Below are positions 24,215-31,106 of a stretch of DNA of 33,411 bases, piece after piece. This DNA comes from an uncultured bacterium (GTDB lineage: Bacteria > Cyanobacteriota > Vampirovibrionia > Obscuribacterales > Obscuribacteraceae). Location of the stretch: positions 1 through 33,411 of the forward strand of contig CAJXZK010000029.1 of NCBI GenBank assembly GCA_913063055.1, in the 5' to 3' direction. Each line of letters begins with the position of its first letter. Within the stretch, counting starts at the first letter, position 1. The translations under genes were made by a program, and so were the position numbers. The notes under the pieces were generated by a model, which saw only the letters and a list, made by a program, of their open reading frames with translations, did not search any database and had not been told where the DNA came from.

Positions 24215-25639
24215 ATGCGACCAGTTAGAGCGATTGTATTGGCTGCCGGTCAAGGCAAGCGGATGAAGTCTAATAAGCCCAAAGTGCTTCATGAAGTTCT
24301 TGGTCGCGCCATACTGAGTCGAGTAATGGATGCCGTTAGTGCTGCTGTTGAGGGTGAAGGTCTAGAGCATTTGCACCTAGTAGTTGGACATTCGGCTGAA
24401 ATTGTTACTGACTTTGTTGTGAATAATCCACCGCTATGCCCCTTCTCTACCCATTTGCAGTCACCACAGCTCGGTACTGGCCATGCCGTGATGCAGGTAA
24501 TGCCGGCTTTAGATGGTTTTGAAGGCACGCTGATTGTGACCGTGGGTGATGCTCCGGTCTTGCAAAGTAATACCCTGGCAGAGCTTTTGGCTACTCATAG
24601 GGAAAAGAAAGCCGTGATAACGGCCCTGAGTACGGTAGTGCCCGACCCTAAAAACTATGGCCGCATGGTGCGTGACCAGGATGGCAAAGTGCGTGGCATT
24701 GTTGAAGACAAAGATGCTTCTCCTGGCGAAAAGCTAATCAATGAAGTAAACACTGGTATTTACTGCATCGAGTGGCCTGCTGCTGCTGCCGGTTTGAACT
24801 CGCTTTCTTGCGATAACAAGCAGAAAGAATATTATCTGACTGATCTCGTGGCTTGGGCCTATCACAGCAATCATGTTACTGAAACAATGGTACTGACTGA
24901 CTTTAGAGAAGTCTGTGGTATTAATTCACGGGTGGAATTGGCAGAAGCGACGGTTCACTTGCGCGATATTACCGCCACTAAATTGGCCCTGGAGTCAGGT
25001 GTGACTATCGTTGACCCAAGTGCCACATGGATTGCACCAGAGGTAAGTATTGGCGAAGAAACTGTTGTGCTACCTGGTTGCTATTTGATTGGTAACATCC
25101 AGATTGGCTCTAATTGCCAGATTGGACCCTTTACTGTAATTAAGGGTGTGGTAAAAGTTGGCAACAATACCACTATCAACAATTCGCAAGTGAACAACTC
25201 GGTTATCGGCGATGGCGTCAAGGTTGGCCCCTTTGCCCATGTACGCGAGGGCAATGTCATTGGCGATTCTTCAAAAGTAGGTAACTTTGTCGAATTGAAG
25301 AAGGCTGATATTGGCCACCATAGTAATGTTTCGCACCTTAGTTATGTCGGCGATGCGGTTTTGGGCAACCACGTCAACATTGGTGCTGGCACAATTACAG
25401 CTAATTATGACCATCTGACCAAGAAAAAAGCTCGCACAATTATCAATGATGGGGCTTCGACCGGCAGTAATTCTGTTCTGGTTGCTCCGGTGGAACTTGG
25501 GGTTGAAGCGGTGGTGGGGGCCGGCAGTGTGGTCACCAAGGCCGTGCCCGACGGTGCTCTTGCCGTGGCCAGGGCCAAGCAAGCCAATGTTGAAGGTTGG
25601 AGTGCTAAGCGTAAAGCTGGCGCCCTGACCAAAAGCTAA
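24215..25639 (+). CDS. glmU: Bifunctional GlmU (GlcNAc-1-P uridyltransferase / GlcN-1-P acetyltransferase)
   Basis: GlmU makes UDP-N-acetylglucosamine, the precursor of peptidoglycan and lipid A, in the cytosol. The N-terminal pyrophosphorylase domain shows VLAAGQGKRMKSNKPKVLHE, QLGTGHAV, VTVGDAPVL and KEYYLTDLV. The C-terminal left-handed beta-helix acetyltransferase domain has hexapeptide repeats and the active-site region VSHLSYVGDAVLGNHVNIG, then GAGTITANYD. I use the ATG at 24215, five bases after GTGGAG; a GTG two codons upstream (24209) overlaps that site. The length of 474 residues is normal. It is also a likely source of the UDP-GlcNAc used by the GT2 enzyme at 8265-9569. A terminator-bearing RNA directly precedes it. 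Confidence 0.97.
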   Translation: MRPVRAIVLAAGQGKRMKSNKPKVLHEVLGRAILSRVMDAVSAAVEGEGLEHLHLVVGHSAEIVTDFVVNNPPLCPFSTHLQSPQLGTGHAVMQVMPALDGFEGTLIVTVGDAPVLQSNTLAELLATHREKKAVITALSTVVPDPKNYGRMVRDQDGKVRGIVEDKDASPGEKLINEVNTGIYCIEWPAAAAGLNSLSCDNKQKEYYLTDLVAWAYHSNHVTETMVLTDFREVCGINSRVELAEATVHLRDITATKLALESGVTIVDPSATWIAPEVSIGEETVVLPGCYLIGNIQIGSNCQIGPFTVIKGVVKVGNNTTINNSQVNNSVIGDGVKVGPFAHVREGNVIGDSSKVGNFVELKKADIGHHSNVSHLSYVGDAVLGNHVNIGAGTITANYDHLTKKKARTIINDGASTGSNSVLVAPVELGVEAVVGAGSVVTKAVPDGALAVARAKQANVEGWSAKRKAGALTKS

Positions 25640-25656
25640 TAAATAGAACCATGGTT

Positions 25657-25965
25657 CTAGCGCTCTAGCTCCGAAATGGCATCGGGGTTGCTTTCTAGCT
25701 GTGACAGATAATCTAGGCGTCTTCTTTCAGCTTCGGCAAAGCGGGCTGATTCTATGGTCAAAAATTTGATTAGGGCCAAGGGGATGAGATGTTTCGAATA
25801 GTCTGGAGTGCCATGTCTATCGGCTTCTCCAAATGATTCAATCTCTACATAATCTTGGCCAATGCGCAGTACCCGGCCAATTAGGCTGGTGCCGTCCATG
25901 AAGTGGAGCCGCACCCAAGAGCGGGTGTCGCAGAGTCTTTCAAGTCGAAGTTTTAAATTCATCAT
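25657..25965 (-). CDS. Small Sm-like (possible Hfq/LSm-fold) protein, 102 aa
   Basis: No exact family is recognised. The middle of the protein reads WVRLHFMDGTSLIGRV, then LRIGQDYVEIESF, and later HLIPLALIKFLTIE. This is the strand pattern of Sm-like folds: a strand ending in a Gly-bearing turn (DGTSLIGRV), a strand with an acidic turn, then a final I-P-x-x-x-I-x-x-L pair. Hfq and LSm proteins bind RNA as rings, so RNA binding is a reasonable guess, but the match is by pattern only and other small beta-barrels are possible. A charged C-terminal tail (about 75-102) is rich in Glu and Arg. Two adjacent ATGs (25965, 25962) could start it. The gene is preceded on its own strand by the 12-bp repeat array. 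Confidence 0.6.
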   Translation of the reverse strand: MMNLKLRLERLCDTRSWVRLHFMDGTSLIGRVLRIGQDYVEIESFGEADRHGTPDYSKHLIPLALIKFLTIESARFAEAERRRLDYLSQLESNPDAISELER

Positions 25966-25993
25966 TACTAACTCGTGTTTACTTGGCGGACTT

Positions 25994-26077
25994 TTACTAT
26001 CTTAGGGATTTTTCTTCGGACCTATCTTAGGACCTATCTTAGGATCTATCTTAGGACCTATCTTAGTTCCATCTTAG
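25994..26077. repeat. 12-bp tandem repeats (GGACCTATCTTA)
   Basis: Four consecutive 12-bp units occupy 26018-26065; the third differs by one base (GGATCTATCTTA). Degenerate units flank them at 25994-26005 and 26066-26077. The common heptamer ATCTTAG occurs seven times between 25999 and 26119, spaced 25, 12, 12, 12, 11 and 42 bases. On the minus strand each unit reads TAAGATAGGTCC, and TAAGAT resembles a -10 box, so the array may provide repeated promoter or regulator sites for the Sm-like gene. Confidence 0.9.
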
Positions 26078-26122
26078 CAAAGGTCCGATAAAAAAACGGT
26101 GTATCGAAGGGGATCTTAGTAG

Positions 26123-26138
26123 CCTACCTTGAGGTAGG
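26123..26138. promoter_or_regulatory. Near-palindrome CCTACCTTGAGGTAGG
   Basis: Seven-base arms CCTACCT (26123-26129) and AGGTAGG (26132-26138) flank a 2-base centre. Such tight symmetry favours a protein-binding site over an RNA hairpin. It lies between the repeat array and the small acidic protein gene. Confidence 0.4.
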
Positions 26139-26308
26139 GCACAGGTATATATTCGAAAACACTAAGATTTTGATTTTATGTGGCACTTTGAAGAACCTGA
26201 TTTGGCGCTGGTTTCTATCGTATATGCGCGGAAGTCAAGAATTGCGGTTTCGCTAAAGCGAACTAAACTGAAGGAGTGGAATCTTTTAAAACTAGAACTG
26301 AGGACTTA

Positions 26309-26491
26309 ATGCAAGACGAGCTTATACCAGCCAATTTGCTCCAGCGTTTAGAAGAATTGAAAGAGCTTGAAGCAAGTTACTGGCATGATGAAATGTATTC
26401 AGTAGAAGCTCTCACCAACATGGCGTACCGCGATCAACTTGAACAAAGTTTCAAACTTGACCCACTTGGTCCGCTGCCGCCTCGCCAATAA
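26309..26491 (+). CDS. Small acidic protein, 60 aa, unknown function
   Basis: This is a short reading frame of 60 residues from the ATG at 26309, which has GAGGA (26300-26304) as ribosome site. A GTG at 26276 would add 11 residues. The product is rich in Glu and Leu, with a helical N-terminal half (LLQRLEELKELEASYWHDEM) and a Pro-rich end (LDPLGPLPPRQ). There is no signal peptide or membrane segment and no known family. Its last 41 bases overlap the end of coaX on the opposite strand, so the two genes meet tail to tail inside each other. The protein-like composition and ribosome site support it, but it may be spurious. Confidence 0.45.
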   Translation: MQDELIPANLLQRLEELKELEASYWHDEMYSVEALTNMAYRDQLEQSFKLDPLGPLPPRQ

Positions 26492-27236
26492 TCTTGATTC
26501 CTTTTAGAGTCAGATTAACGTCTACATGATCGAACAACTTGATGGCTGGTGCAATTAATCGTGCCAGCCCTCCTGTTGCCACCACAGTAGTCTTGCTGGG
26601 CAAGCTTTTGAGAGCACGTTCGAGCCAATATCTAACCATGCCGATGTGTCCGATAACACAGCCTCTTTCTATGGCTGTTTGGGTATCGAAGGCCAGAGGT
26701 GAAGAGAGTGAGAGATTCTCGAGTTCTTGCACAGAGAGCTCAGGTAGTTGTGCTGTTGAATAGTGCAGAGCTTGAAATGTTTTGGTCAGTCCCAGGGTAA
26801 TCATGCCACCAAGAAAATTGCCTTTGTTATTTACGGCAGTAAGTGTTGTGGCGGTACCAAAATCTATGACAACGGCTGCTTCTGCATCGAGGGTGTGAAG
26901 CTTGAAAGCTGCAGCGGCGTTGGCAACTCGGTCTGAGCCCATGGTTTCGTAGAGTCCGCTAATCAGAGTTTGGCTGCTGGCCGAGACTTCAAATATTTTG
27001 TCTTTGGCGTTGGGCCACTGCTCAATTATGCTGGGGAGCACTCCAGGCACCACAGACGATACTGCAATTAATCCTCGGCCATATTTGTTGTGCAGGCTGT
27101 TCAAATGTGATGAAGCTGTGGCTGGGTCGGCTGTGCTGTAGTTCCAAGTTTCGTTTAATTGACCGCCAATAAATATACCGCAGCAAATTCTAGAATTGCC
27201 AATGTCAATAGCTAGCGCTCTTTCTGCTTCTGGCAT
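26451..27236 (-). CDS. coaX: Type III pantothenate kinase
   Basis: CoaX phosphorylates pantothenate in the first step of coenzyme A synthesis, in the cytosol. The ASKHA-fold motifs are visible: ALAIDIGNS at residues 7-15 (phosphate-binding), a GSDRVANAAAA segment typical of type III enzymes, VVIDFGTATTLTAV with the catalytic acid, and GGMITLGLTKTFQAL in place of the more usual GGxIxPG. It has 261 residues, a normal length. The ATG at 27236 lies nine bases after the amidase stop, so it is cotranscribed with the amidase and the DUF547 gene. Its 3' end overlaps the small acidic protein gene on the other strand. Confidence 0.94.
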   Translation of the reverse strand: MPEAERALAIDIGNSRICCGIFIGGQLNETWNYSTADPATASSHLNSLHNKYGRGLIAVSSVVPGVLPSIIEQWPNAKDKIFEVSASSQTLISGLYETMGSDRVANAAAAFKLHTLDAEAAVVIDFGTATTLTAVNNKGNFLGGMITLGLTKTFQALHYSTAQLPELSVQELENLSLSSPLAFDTQTAIERGCVIGHIGMVRYWLERALKSLPSKTTVVATGGLARLIAPAIKLFDHVDVNLTLKGIKIIGEAAADQVGQV

Positions 27237-27245
27237 GTTTATTCT

Positions 27246-29189
27246 CTATTTCTTGGCAAAGTAATTAATCAGCCCCTTGAGCATGCCCTGCGCCGCGGCC
27301 TGTTGACTGGCTGGACTGATTAATTTGGCATATTCATCTGGATTGCAAACAAAACCAACCTCTACCAAGACCGCAGGCATATTGGTTGGGCGGCATAGCG
27401 CCAGGTTTTGATAACGCGCTCCGATATCGGGAAAGCCAAGTTCTTTAGCTTCGGCATTTTTCAGGCTGGCTGCCAATTCTTGCGATTGCGGGTGGTACCA
27501 GTAGCTAGATGTGCCGTGTTCTTTGTTGGGATCGCGACCATCCGGTAGGGCATTGTTGTGGATGGAAATTAACAGGTCGACATTTTTTGCTTTAGCAAAG
27601 TCGACGCGATCATTGAGTGAAACGTCGACGTCTCCTTCTCTGGTCATGTAGACAGTGGCTCCCTCGGCCACAAGCAGATCTCTGAACTTGAGGGCGATGG
27701 CTAGATTTATTTCGGCTTCGCGAATGGCTGAGGGGCCAATCGCCCCAGTTTCTTTGCCACCATGGCCAGGGTCAAGACAAATACTTAGACCTTGCAGGCG
27801 CATGGACGCTTCTTCAGCTATTGGTTTCAATCTCGGTGGATACTTAATATGCAAATTAAGATTGTTGTCTTCAAAGTCGGCGAAATAACCCCACTGTCGC
27901 GAGCCGGTTAGATCAATATCGACTTGGTAAACGCCGTCTTCCGGTTGCTTCCAACTGACGTTCTCAATCAGTTTGGAATTGCCTCCGTCTGGTGCCTGGT
28001 AAACCCAGTCAGTGTCAGCTAAAGCCCCATAGATTTTGACATTTAGATGATTGGTTTTGAGGTTCTGCTCTACTAAAAATGGCAGGCGCTGGTTCAGCGG
28101 TATTACTACGGTTTCGCCATAGCTATCTTCTTTTATCTGGATGGTGCGTGCTACCGAATCTGGTGCTGGGCCAGTACTGTCGCCTAGGCTTAGATCTTCC
28201 TTCTTAATCCAGATATGCTTATTGGGAGCGTAGCGGCAACGAATGTTTTCACCCTGGTAGCCATCTACTATCAGTCTTACCCCTTCCGGCAGTGGCGTTA
28301 AGCGCGCCAAATCTGGGGCAACTCTGGTGATGGTGTCTTTATGAACGGTATGAGCAATTTGGGGTTGGCGCAAAACTGTAATTGCAGCAGTACTAGCAAC
28401 TGTTAGGCTCTTTCCATCTTTTTGCATGACATAGCGGGGATGCTCTTGATAAAACTGGTCATTGGTTTCGATGCGATAGAGACCGACATACAAGTCAGGT
28501 TGTGCTGCTGGATGGCGTTGAAAGACTTGACCGTAAGCCGCCTCTAGACCGCGGTTAATGCCACTAACTGTGGCACCAGCTTTTCTCGACTTTAAGCTAG
28601 CGATTGAGGCTAGGGCAATTTGTTTTTTGCCCATTAAGACGTGCACTTGGCTGCCCGGTGTGGCGCGCACGGCAAATTCAATTATTTCACCAACATTGAG
28701 ACCGCGGTCTTCTTTGGGTTCAAAGCTATTTGGCGCGAACTCAAAGCTTGAGGGTGACAAACTCTGGCGGCCACCTTCTCGAGCTACTTCCACTACCTGG
28801 CTATATGTCTGGCTGCCGTCGCTGCCAAAGACTTTGACTTCAAATTTATTCTTGCCTTTGGCCAGGGGCACCACATGGGCAAAAAAACCTTCCTTATTAG
28901 TCAGCACTTTCTCGCCATTGACCGTTAAGGAAAATCCAGGATAGGTAGAGCCAATCAAAAACGAGCTACTAGCCGCAATTTTTGCTGTACCTTCGGTATT
29001 GGGATAAACAATCAGAAGTGGCTTGTTTGGCTCAAGCGCTGGTCGTTTGTATTTTTTTACTACTGGGCTGGTACTGCTTGTGGTGCTTTTGAAAGAATCG
29101 CTAATATTATCAGATACTTGGGCGTTGGCGCAGGAGCTAACTGTCAGTGCAGCCAATGAGGCAGTAGCGACTCTAGTGGCTAATGTCAT
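27246..29189 (-). CDS. Periplasmic N-acetylmuramoyl-L-alanine amidase (Amidase_3)
   Basis: This zinc amidase cuts the bond between muramic acid and the stem peptide, usually during cell separation. A signal peptide (about residues 1-23) leads into a beta-sandwich-like domain (about 55-136, SFLIGSTYPGFSLTVNG), a long middle part with an SH3-like portion and an AMIN-like segment (about 350-455), and the catalytic domain (466-647). Zinc ligands are His476 in DPGHGG, Glu491 in REAEIN and His544 in SIHNNA; Glu610 in LVEVGF is the catalytic acid. It has 647 residues, larger than E. coli AmiC because of the N-terminal modules. GGAG seven bases before the ATG supports the start. It overlaps the DUF547 gene by 17 bases. 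Confidence 0.92.
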   Translation of the reverse strand: MTLATRVATASLAALTVSSCANAQVSDNISDSFKSTTSSTSPVVKKYKRPALEPNKPLLIVYPNTEGTAKIAASSSFLIGSTYPGFSLTVNGEKVLTNKEGFFAHVVPLAKGKNKFEVKVFGSDGSQTYSQVVEVAREGGRQSLSPSSFEFAPNSFEPKEDRGLNVGEIIEFAVRATPGSQVHVLMGKKQIALASIASLKSRKAGATVSGINRGLEAAYGQVFQRHPAAQPDLYVGLYRIETNDQFYQEHPRYVMQKDGKSLTVASTAAITVLRQPQIAHTVHKDTITRVAPDLARLTPLPEGVRLIVDGYQGENIRCRYAPNKHIWIKKEDLSLGDSTGPAPDSVARTIQIKEDSYGETVVIPLNQRLPFLVEQNLKTNHLNVKIYGALADTDWVYQAPDGGNSKLIENVSWKQPEDGVYQVDIDLTGSRQWGYFADFEDNNLNLHIKYPPRLKPIAEEASMRLQGLSICLDPGHGGKETGAIGPSAIREAEINLAIALKFRDLLVAEGATVYMTREGDVDVSLNDRVDFAKAKNVDLLISIHNNALPDGRDPNKEHGTSSYWYHPQSQELAASLKNAEAKELGFPDIGARYQNLALCRPTNMPAVLVEVGFVCNPDEYAKLISPASQQAAAQGMLKGLINYFAKK

Positions 29190-30021
29190 TAATACTCCAA
29201 TTGAAGTTCTGTATAAATATTTTGGCTAGTCTGGGCTCGAAGGGCACTTTGTCAGCCTTGTCATAATAGTACAAAGCAAAGGCCCAGGGATCTTCAAAGC
29301 CTTGGCCAAAGACATCACGATAAAATTGAAAAAAGCGTGAGATAGCAAAAACGTGCTCTCCTGGTTTGTAGTCGAAATTGCTCGGAGAGTGAATAAATTT
29401 ATCAGCGTTGCGCTCTACGTCAGCCCTCAGTGTTTCGGCTGTGACAGCGTGATCGGTTATTTCTGGATAGCCAAGGTAGGCGCGGCAGAGAAGAAAAATA
29501 GTATCGGCTTGCACTGCTTTTTCTTTTCGTTTTTCTACTAATTTTGGATGAATCCAATCGGTCCAAATTGATTCTGCCGATTGCGCTTTGCCACCAACTA
29601 CAAAAAGGCGAGCAACGAATTCGCGTTTGAGTTTGAGCGGGGCAGTTACTGGATATTCGTCGCAGACTATTTTGATGGCGATGAGATTGTGGGCATTGAT
29701 CCAATAGCAAATGGTATCGTCGAGACTTTTGAAGTTGTCTGGGCTATTTCTTGCCATCTCGTCCATGGCCGCTTGCAGCAAGGGGCTGTTCTTCAGATTC
29801 TTGTAGTCTACGCGGCCGTCTTTGGCAAAAGTTTTGAGTAAGAGATCATACTTACTAAAGTCGGGTCTTTCAGGCTTCTTCACTTGGGTGAGGTAGGCTT
29901 GTATATGACTTGGCGCTCTCGCTACATCTTGCACAAAAGTCATAATCAAGCCGAAGGCGACTAGGGCGAGAGAGACCGCCAGCGCAGGCAGATTAACTTG
30001 TTTGTTTTTCTTGACTATCAA
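29173..30021 (-). CDS. DUF547-family membrane-anchored protein
   Basis: An N-terminal hydrophobic segment (about 10-31) is either an anchor or an uncleaved signal. The rest matches DUF547, a family of unknown function with a papain-like pattern: KDGRVDYKNLK, then CYWINAHNLIAIKIV, the characteristic WINxxN block, then a His-containing downstream region (WIHPKLVEK) and FLLCRAYLGYP. The TTG start at 30021 is the only reasonable start and lacks a strong ribosome site. The gene overlaps the amidase start by 17 bases and heads the DUF547-amidase-coaX operon. Proximity to a wall hydrolase hints at an envelope role, but this is not established. Confidence 0.8.
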   Translation of the reverse strand: MIVKKNKQVNLPALAVSLALVAFGLIMTFVQDVARAPSHIQAYLTQVKKPERPDFSKYDLLLKTFAKDGRVDYKNLKNSPLLQAAMDEMARNSPDNFKSLDDTICYWINAHNLIAIKIVCDEYPVTAPLKLKREFVARLFVVGGKAQSAESIWTDWIHPKLVEKRKEKAVQADTIFLLCRAYLGYPEITDHAVTAETLRADVERNADKFIHSPSNFDYKPGEHVFAISRFFQFYRDVFGQGFEDPWAFALYYYDKADKVPFEPRLAKIFIQNFNWSINDISH

Positions 30022-30087
30022 AGGCTTTGCTTAGCTTGAGGTAACTAAAGCATTTTAGCTATTTTTGTCGGCGATTGCTTTCGCCCT

Positions 30088-30122
30088 AAGAAAAAAGGCC
30101 TTCAGGTAGTCCTGAAAGCCTT
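30088..30122 (-). terminator. Intrinsic terminator after tRNA-Ala
   Basis: On the minus strand AAGGCTTTCAGG and CCTGAAGGCCTT (30111-30122 and 30095-30106) pair over 12 positions with one mismatch around a 4-base loop, then a T-run follows (A residues at 30091-30096 on the plus strand). It ends the tRNA transcript ahead of the DUF547 operon. Confidence 0.85.
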
Positions 30123-30130
30123 CTCTAAAT

Positions 30131-30206
30131 TGGTGGAGCGTACCGGATTCGAACCGGTGACCTCTTCAATGCCATTGAAGCGCGCTACCAACTGCGCTAA
30201 CGCCCC
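30131..30206 (-). tRNA. tRNA-Ala (anticodon GGC)
   Basis: The minus strand folds into a complete cloverleaf. The acceptor stem GGGGCGT pairs with ACGCTCC and contains a G3-U70 wobble, the identity element for alanine. The D arm is GCGCAGTTGGTAGCGC, the anticodon stem CTTCA/TGAAG encloses ATGGCAT with GGC at positions 34-36, and the T arm contains GGTTCGAATCC. The discriminator base is A and the CCA end is encoded (30131-30133). It reads GCC codons. A -10-like TATAAC lies at 30237-30242 on its strand. Confidence 0.97.
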
Positions 30207-30304
30207 AAAGACCGAAGTTCGTTGGGTTGAGTTGCAGTTATATCACATATTTTAGGCCAGGGAAAAGCTAACGATGACAGCTCGTTAACACCGTAAAGTA
30301 TGAG

Positions 30305-30320
30305 TGAATGAATTCATTCA
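30305..30320. promoter_or_regulatory. 16-bp palindromic operator TGAATGAATTCATTCA
   Basis: A perfect 16-bp palindrome typical of TetR-family operators lies 167 bases upstream of the cysteine hydrolase start. A -10-like TAGAAT is at 30331-30336, so the palindrome would cover the -35 position and a bound protein would repress. No TetR gene is in the window. Confidence 0.65.
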
Positions 30321-30487
30321 TTTTAAGTGCTAGAATTACTAGCGAACCGTCCATCCTAATGAACTACAGCTGTAAGCTGAGTTTTTCCTAACCAAACTAC
30401 ATAAAATAGATTGGCTTTATGGGCTGATATTCACAAAATCGACCAAGTTGCCTGTTAGTCTCATGATTGATAGAAAGAAGGTAAAGA

Positions 30488-31054
30488 ATGGCAGTAGAAA
30501 GGCATAAGAACTTACTTGATGCTGAGCAAGCCGTGCTTCTGGTAATCGATGTCCAGGAGCGCTTTGCCAGTCACATCGTTGATTTTGAAAAGATGGTTGC
30601 CAATATTGGCATCCTGGTTGAGGCCGCCACTCTGCTTTCTGTGCCAGTGGTTGTCACCGAGCAATATCGCAAGGGCTTAGGCGAGACCGCTGCTTCCATT
30701 AAGGCTAAGCTTCTGCCTGACGTTGGCAATTTTGAGAAAAGTTGTTTTAGTGCCACTGGTTCCCCTGAAGTCGCTAGTCACTTGGCCAAGCTCGGTCGCA
30801 ATCAAGTTATTGTTTGCGGTATTGAAACCCATGTTTGTGTCAATCAGACGGTGCATGACCTTTTGCGCTTGGGCTATCAAGTGCATTTAGTTACAGATGC
30901 TGTAAGCAGTCGCTCGGCCGAAAATAAATTGGTTGGATTGGCCAAAATGTATGCTGCAGGCGCTTTGCCATCATCTGTGGAATGTTGCTTATTTGAAATG
31001 CTGGTGGAATCTGGAACCGAAAGATTTAAAGCTGTGCAAAAATTGGTCAAATAA
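30488..31054 (+). CDS. Isochorismatase-family cysteine hydrolase
   Basis: A 188-residue alpha/beta hydrolase of the isochorismatase-like family, close in layout to the ISOC1/YcaC branch. The catalytic triad is visible as Asp21 in VIDVQERF, Lys84 in NFEKSCFS and Cys117 in GIETHVCVNQT, where the cis-peptide bond segment also lies. Family members hydrolyse amides or ureido compounds; the substrate here is unknown. It is cytosolic, with no signal peptide. The ATG is supported by AAGAAGG (30475-30481). The palindrome at 30305-30320 suggests ligand-controlled expression. A TolC-family gene follows but has its own promoter. Confidence 0.88.
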   Translation: MAVERHKNLLDAEQAVLLVIDVQERFASHIVDFEKMVANIGILVEAATLLSVPVVVTEQYRKGLGETAASIKAKLLPDVGNFEKSCFSATGSPEVASHLAKLGRNQVIVCGIETHVCVNQTVHDLLRLGYQVHLVTDAVSSRSAENKLVGLAKMYAAGALPSSVECCLFEMLVESGTERFKAVQKLVK

Positions 31055-31057
31055 TAA

Positions 31058-31084
31058 TTGACTGGTCGATTAGTTGGATATAAT
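31058..31084 (+). promoter_or_regulatory. Promoter of the TolC-family gene
   Basis: TTGACT (31058-31063) and a perfect TATAAT (31079-31084) are 15 bases apart, slightly short but otherwise strong. Transcription would begin near 31091, which excludes the TTG at 31074 as translation start and supports the ATG at 31107. Confidence 0.65.
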
Positions 31085-31106
31085 TCAAAGGTTCAGAGCG
31101 AGTTAT

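Larger units (their letters stand above)
25966..26308. other. Intergenic region with repeat array and hairpins
   Basis: This 343-base divergent region holds the 12-bp tandem repeats (25994-26077), one more isolated ATCTTAG (26113-26119), a near-palindrome CCTACCTTGAGGTAGG (26123-26138), a short hairpin TTCGCT-AA-AGCGAA (26249-26262), and a weak 43-codon frame (26178-26309) whose stop overlaps the next start. It appears regulatory rather than coding. Confidence 0.6.

Noticed and set aside
4331-29238. 15-base identical word GGCTAGTCTGGGCTC at 4331-4345 and 29224-29238, and a 13-base word at 4344-4356 and 6741-6753
   Set aside because: A few repeats of this length are expected by chance in 33 kb, and no flanking similarity exists.
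31074-31106. TTG start for the TolC-family protein
   Set aside because: It lies upstream of the predicted transcription start and would place polar residues ahead of the signal peptide.
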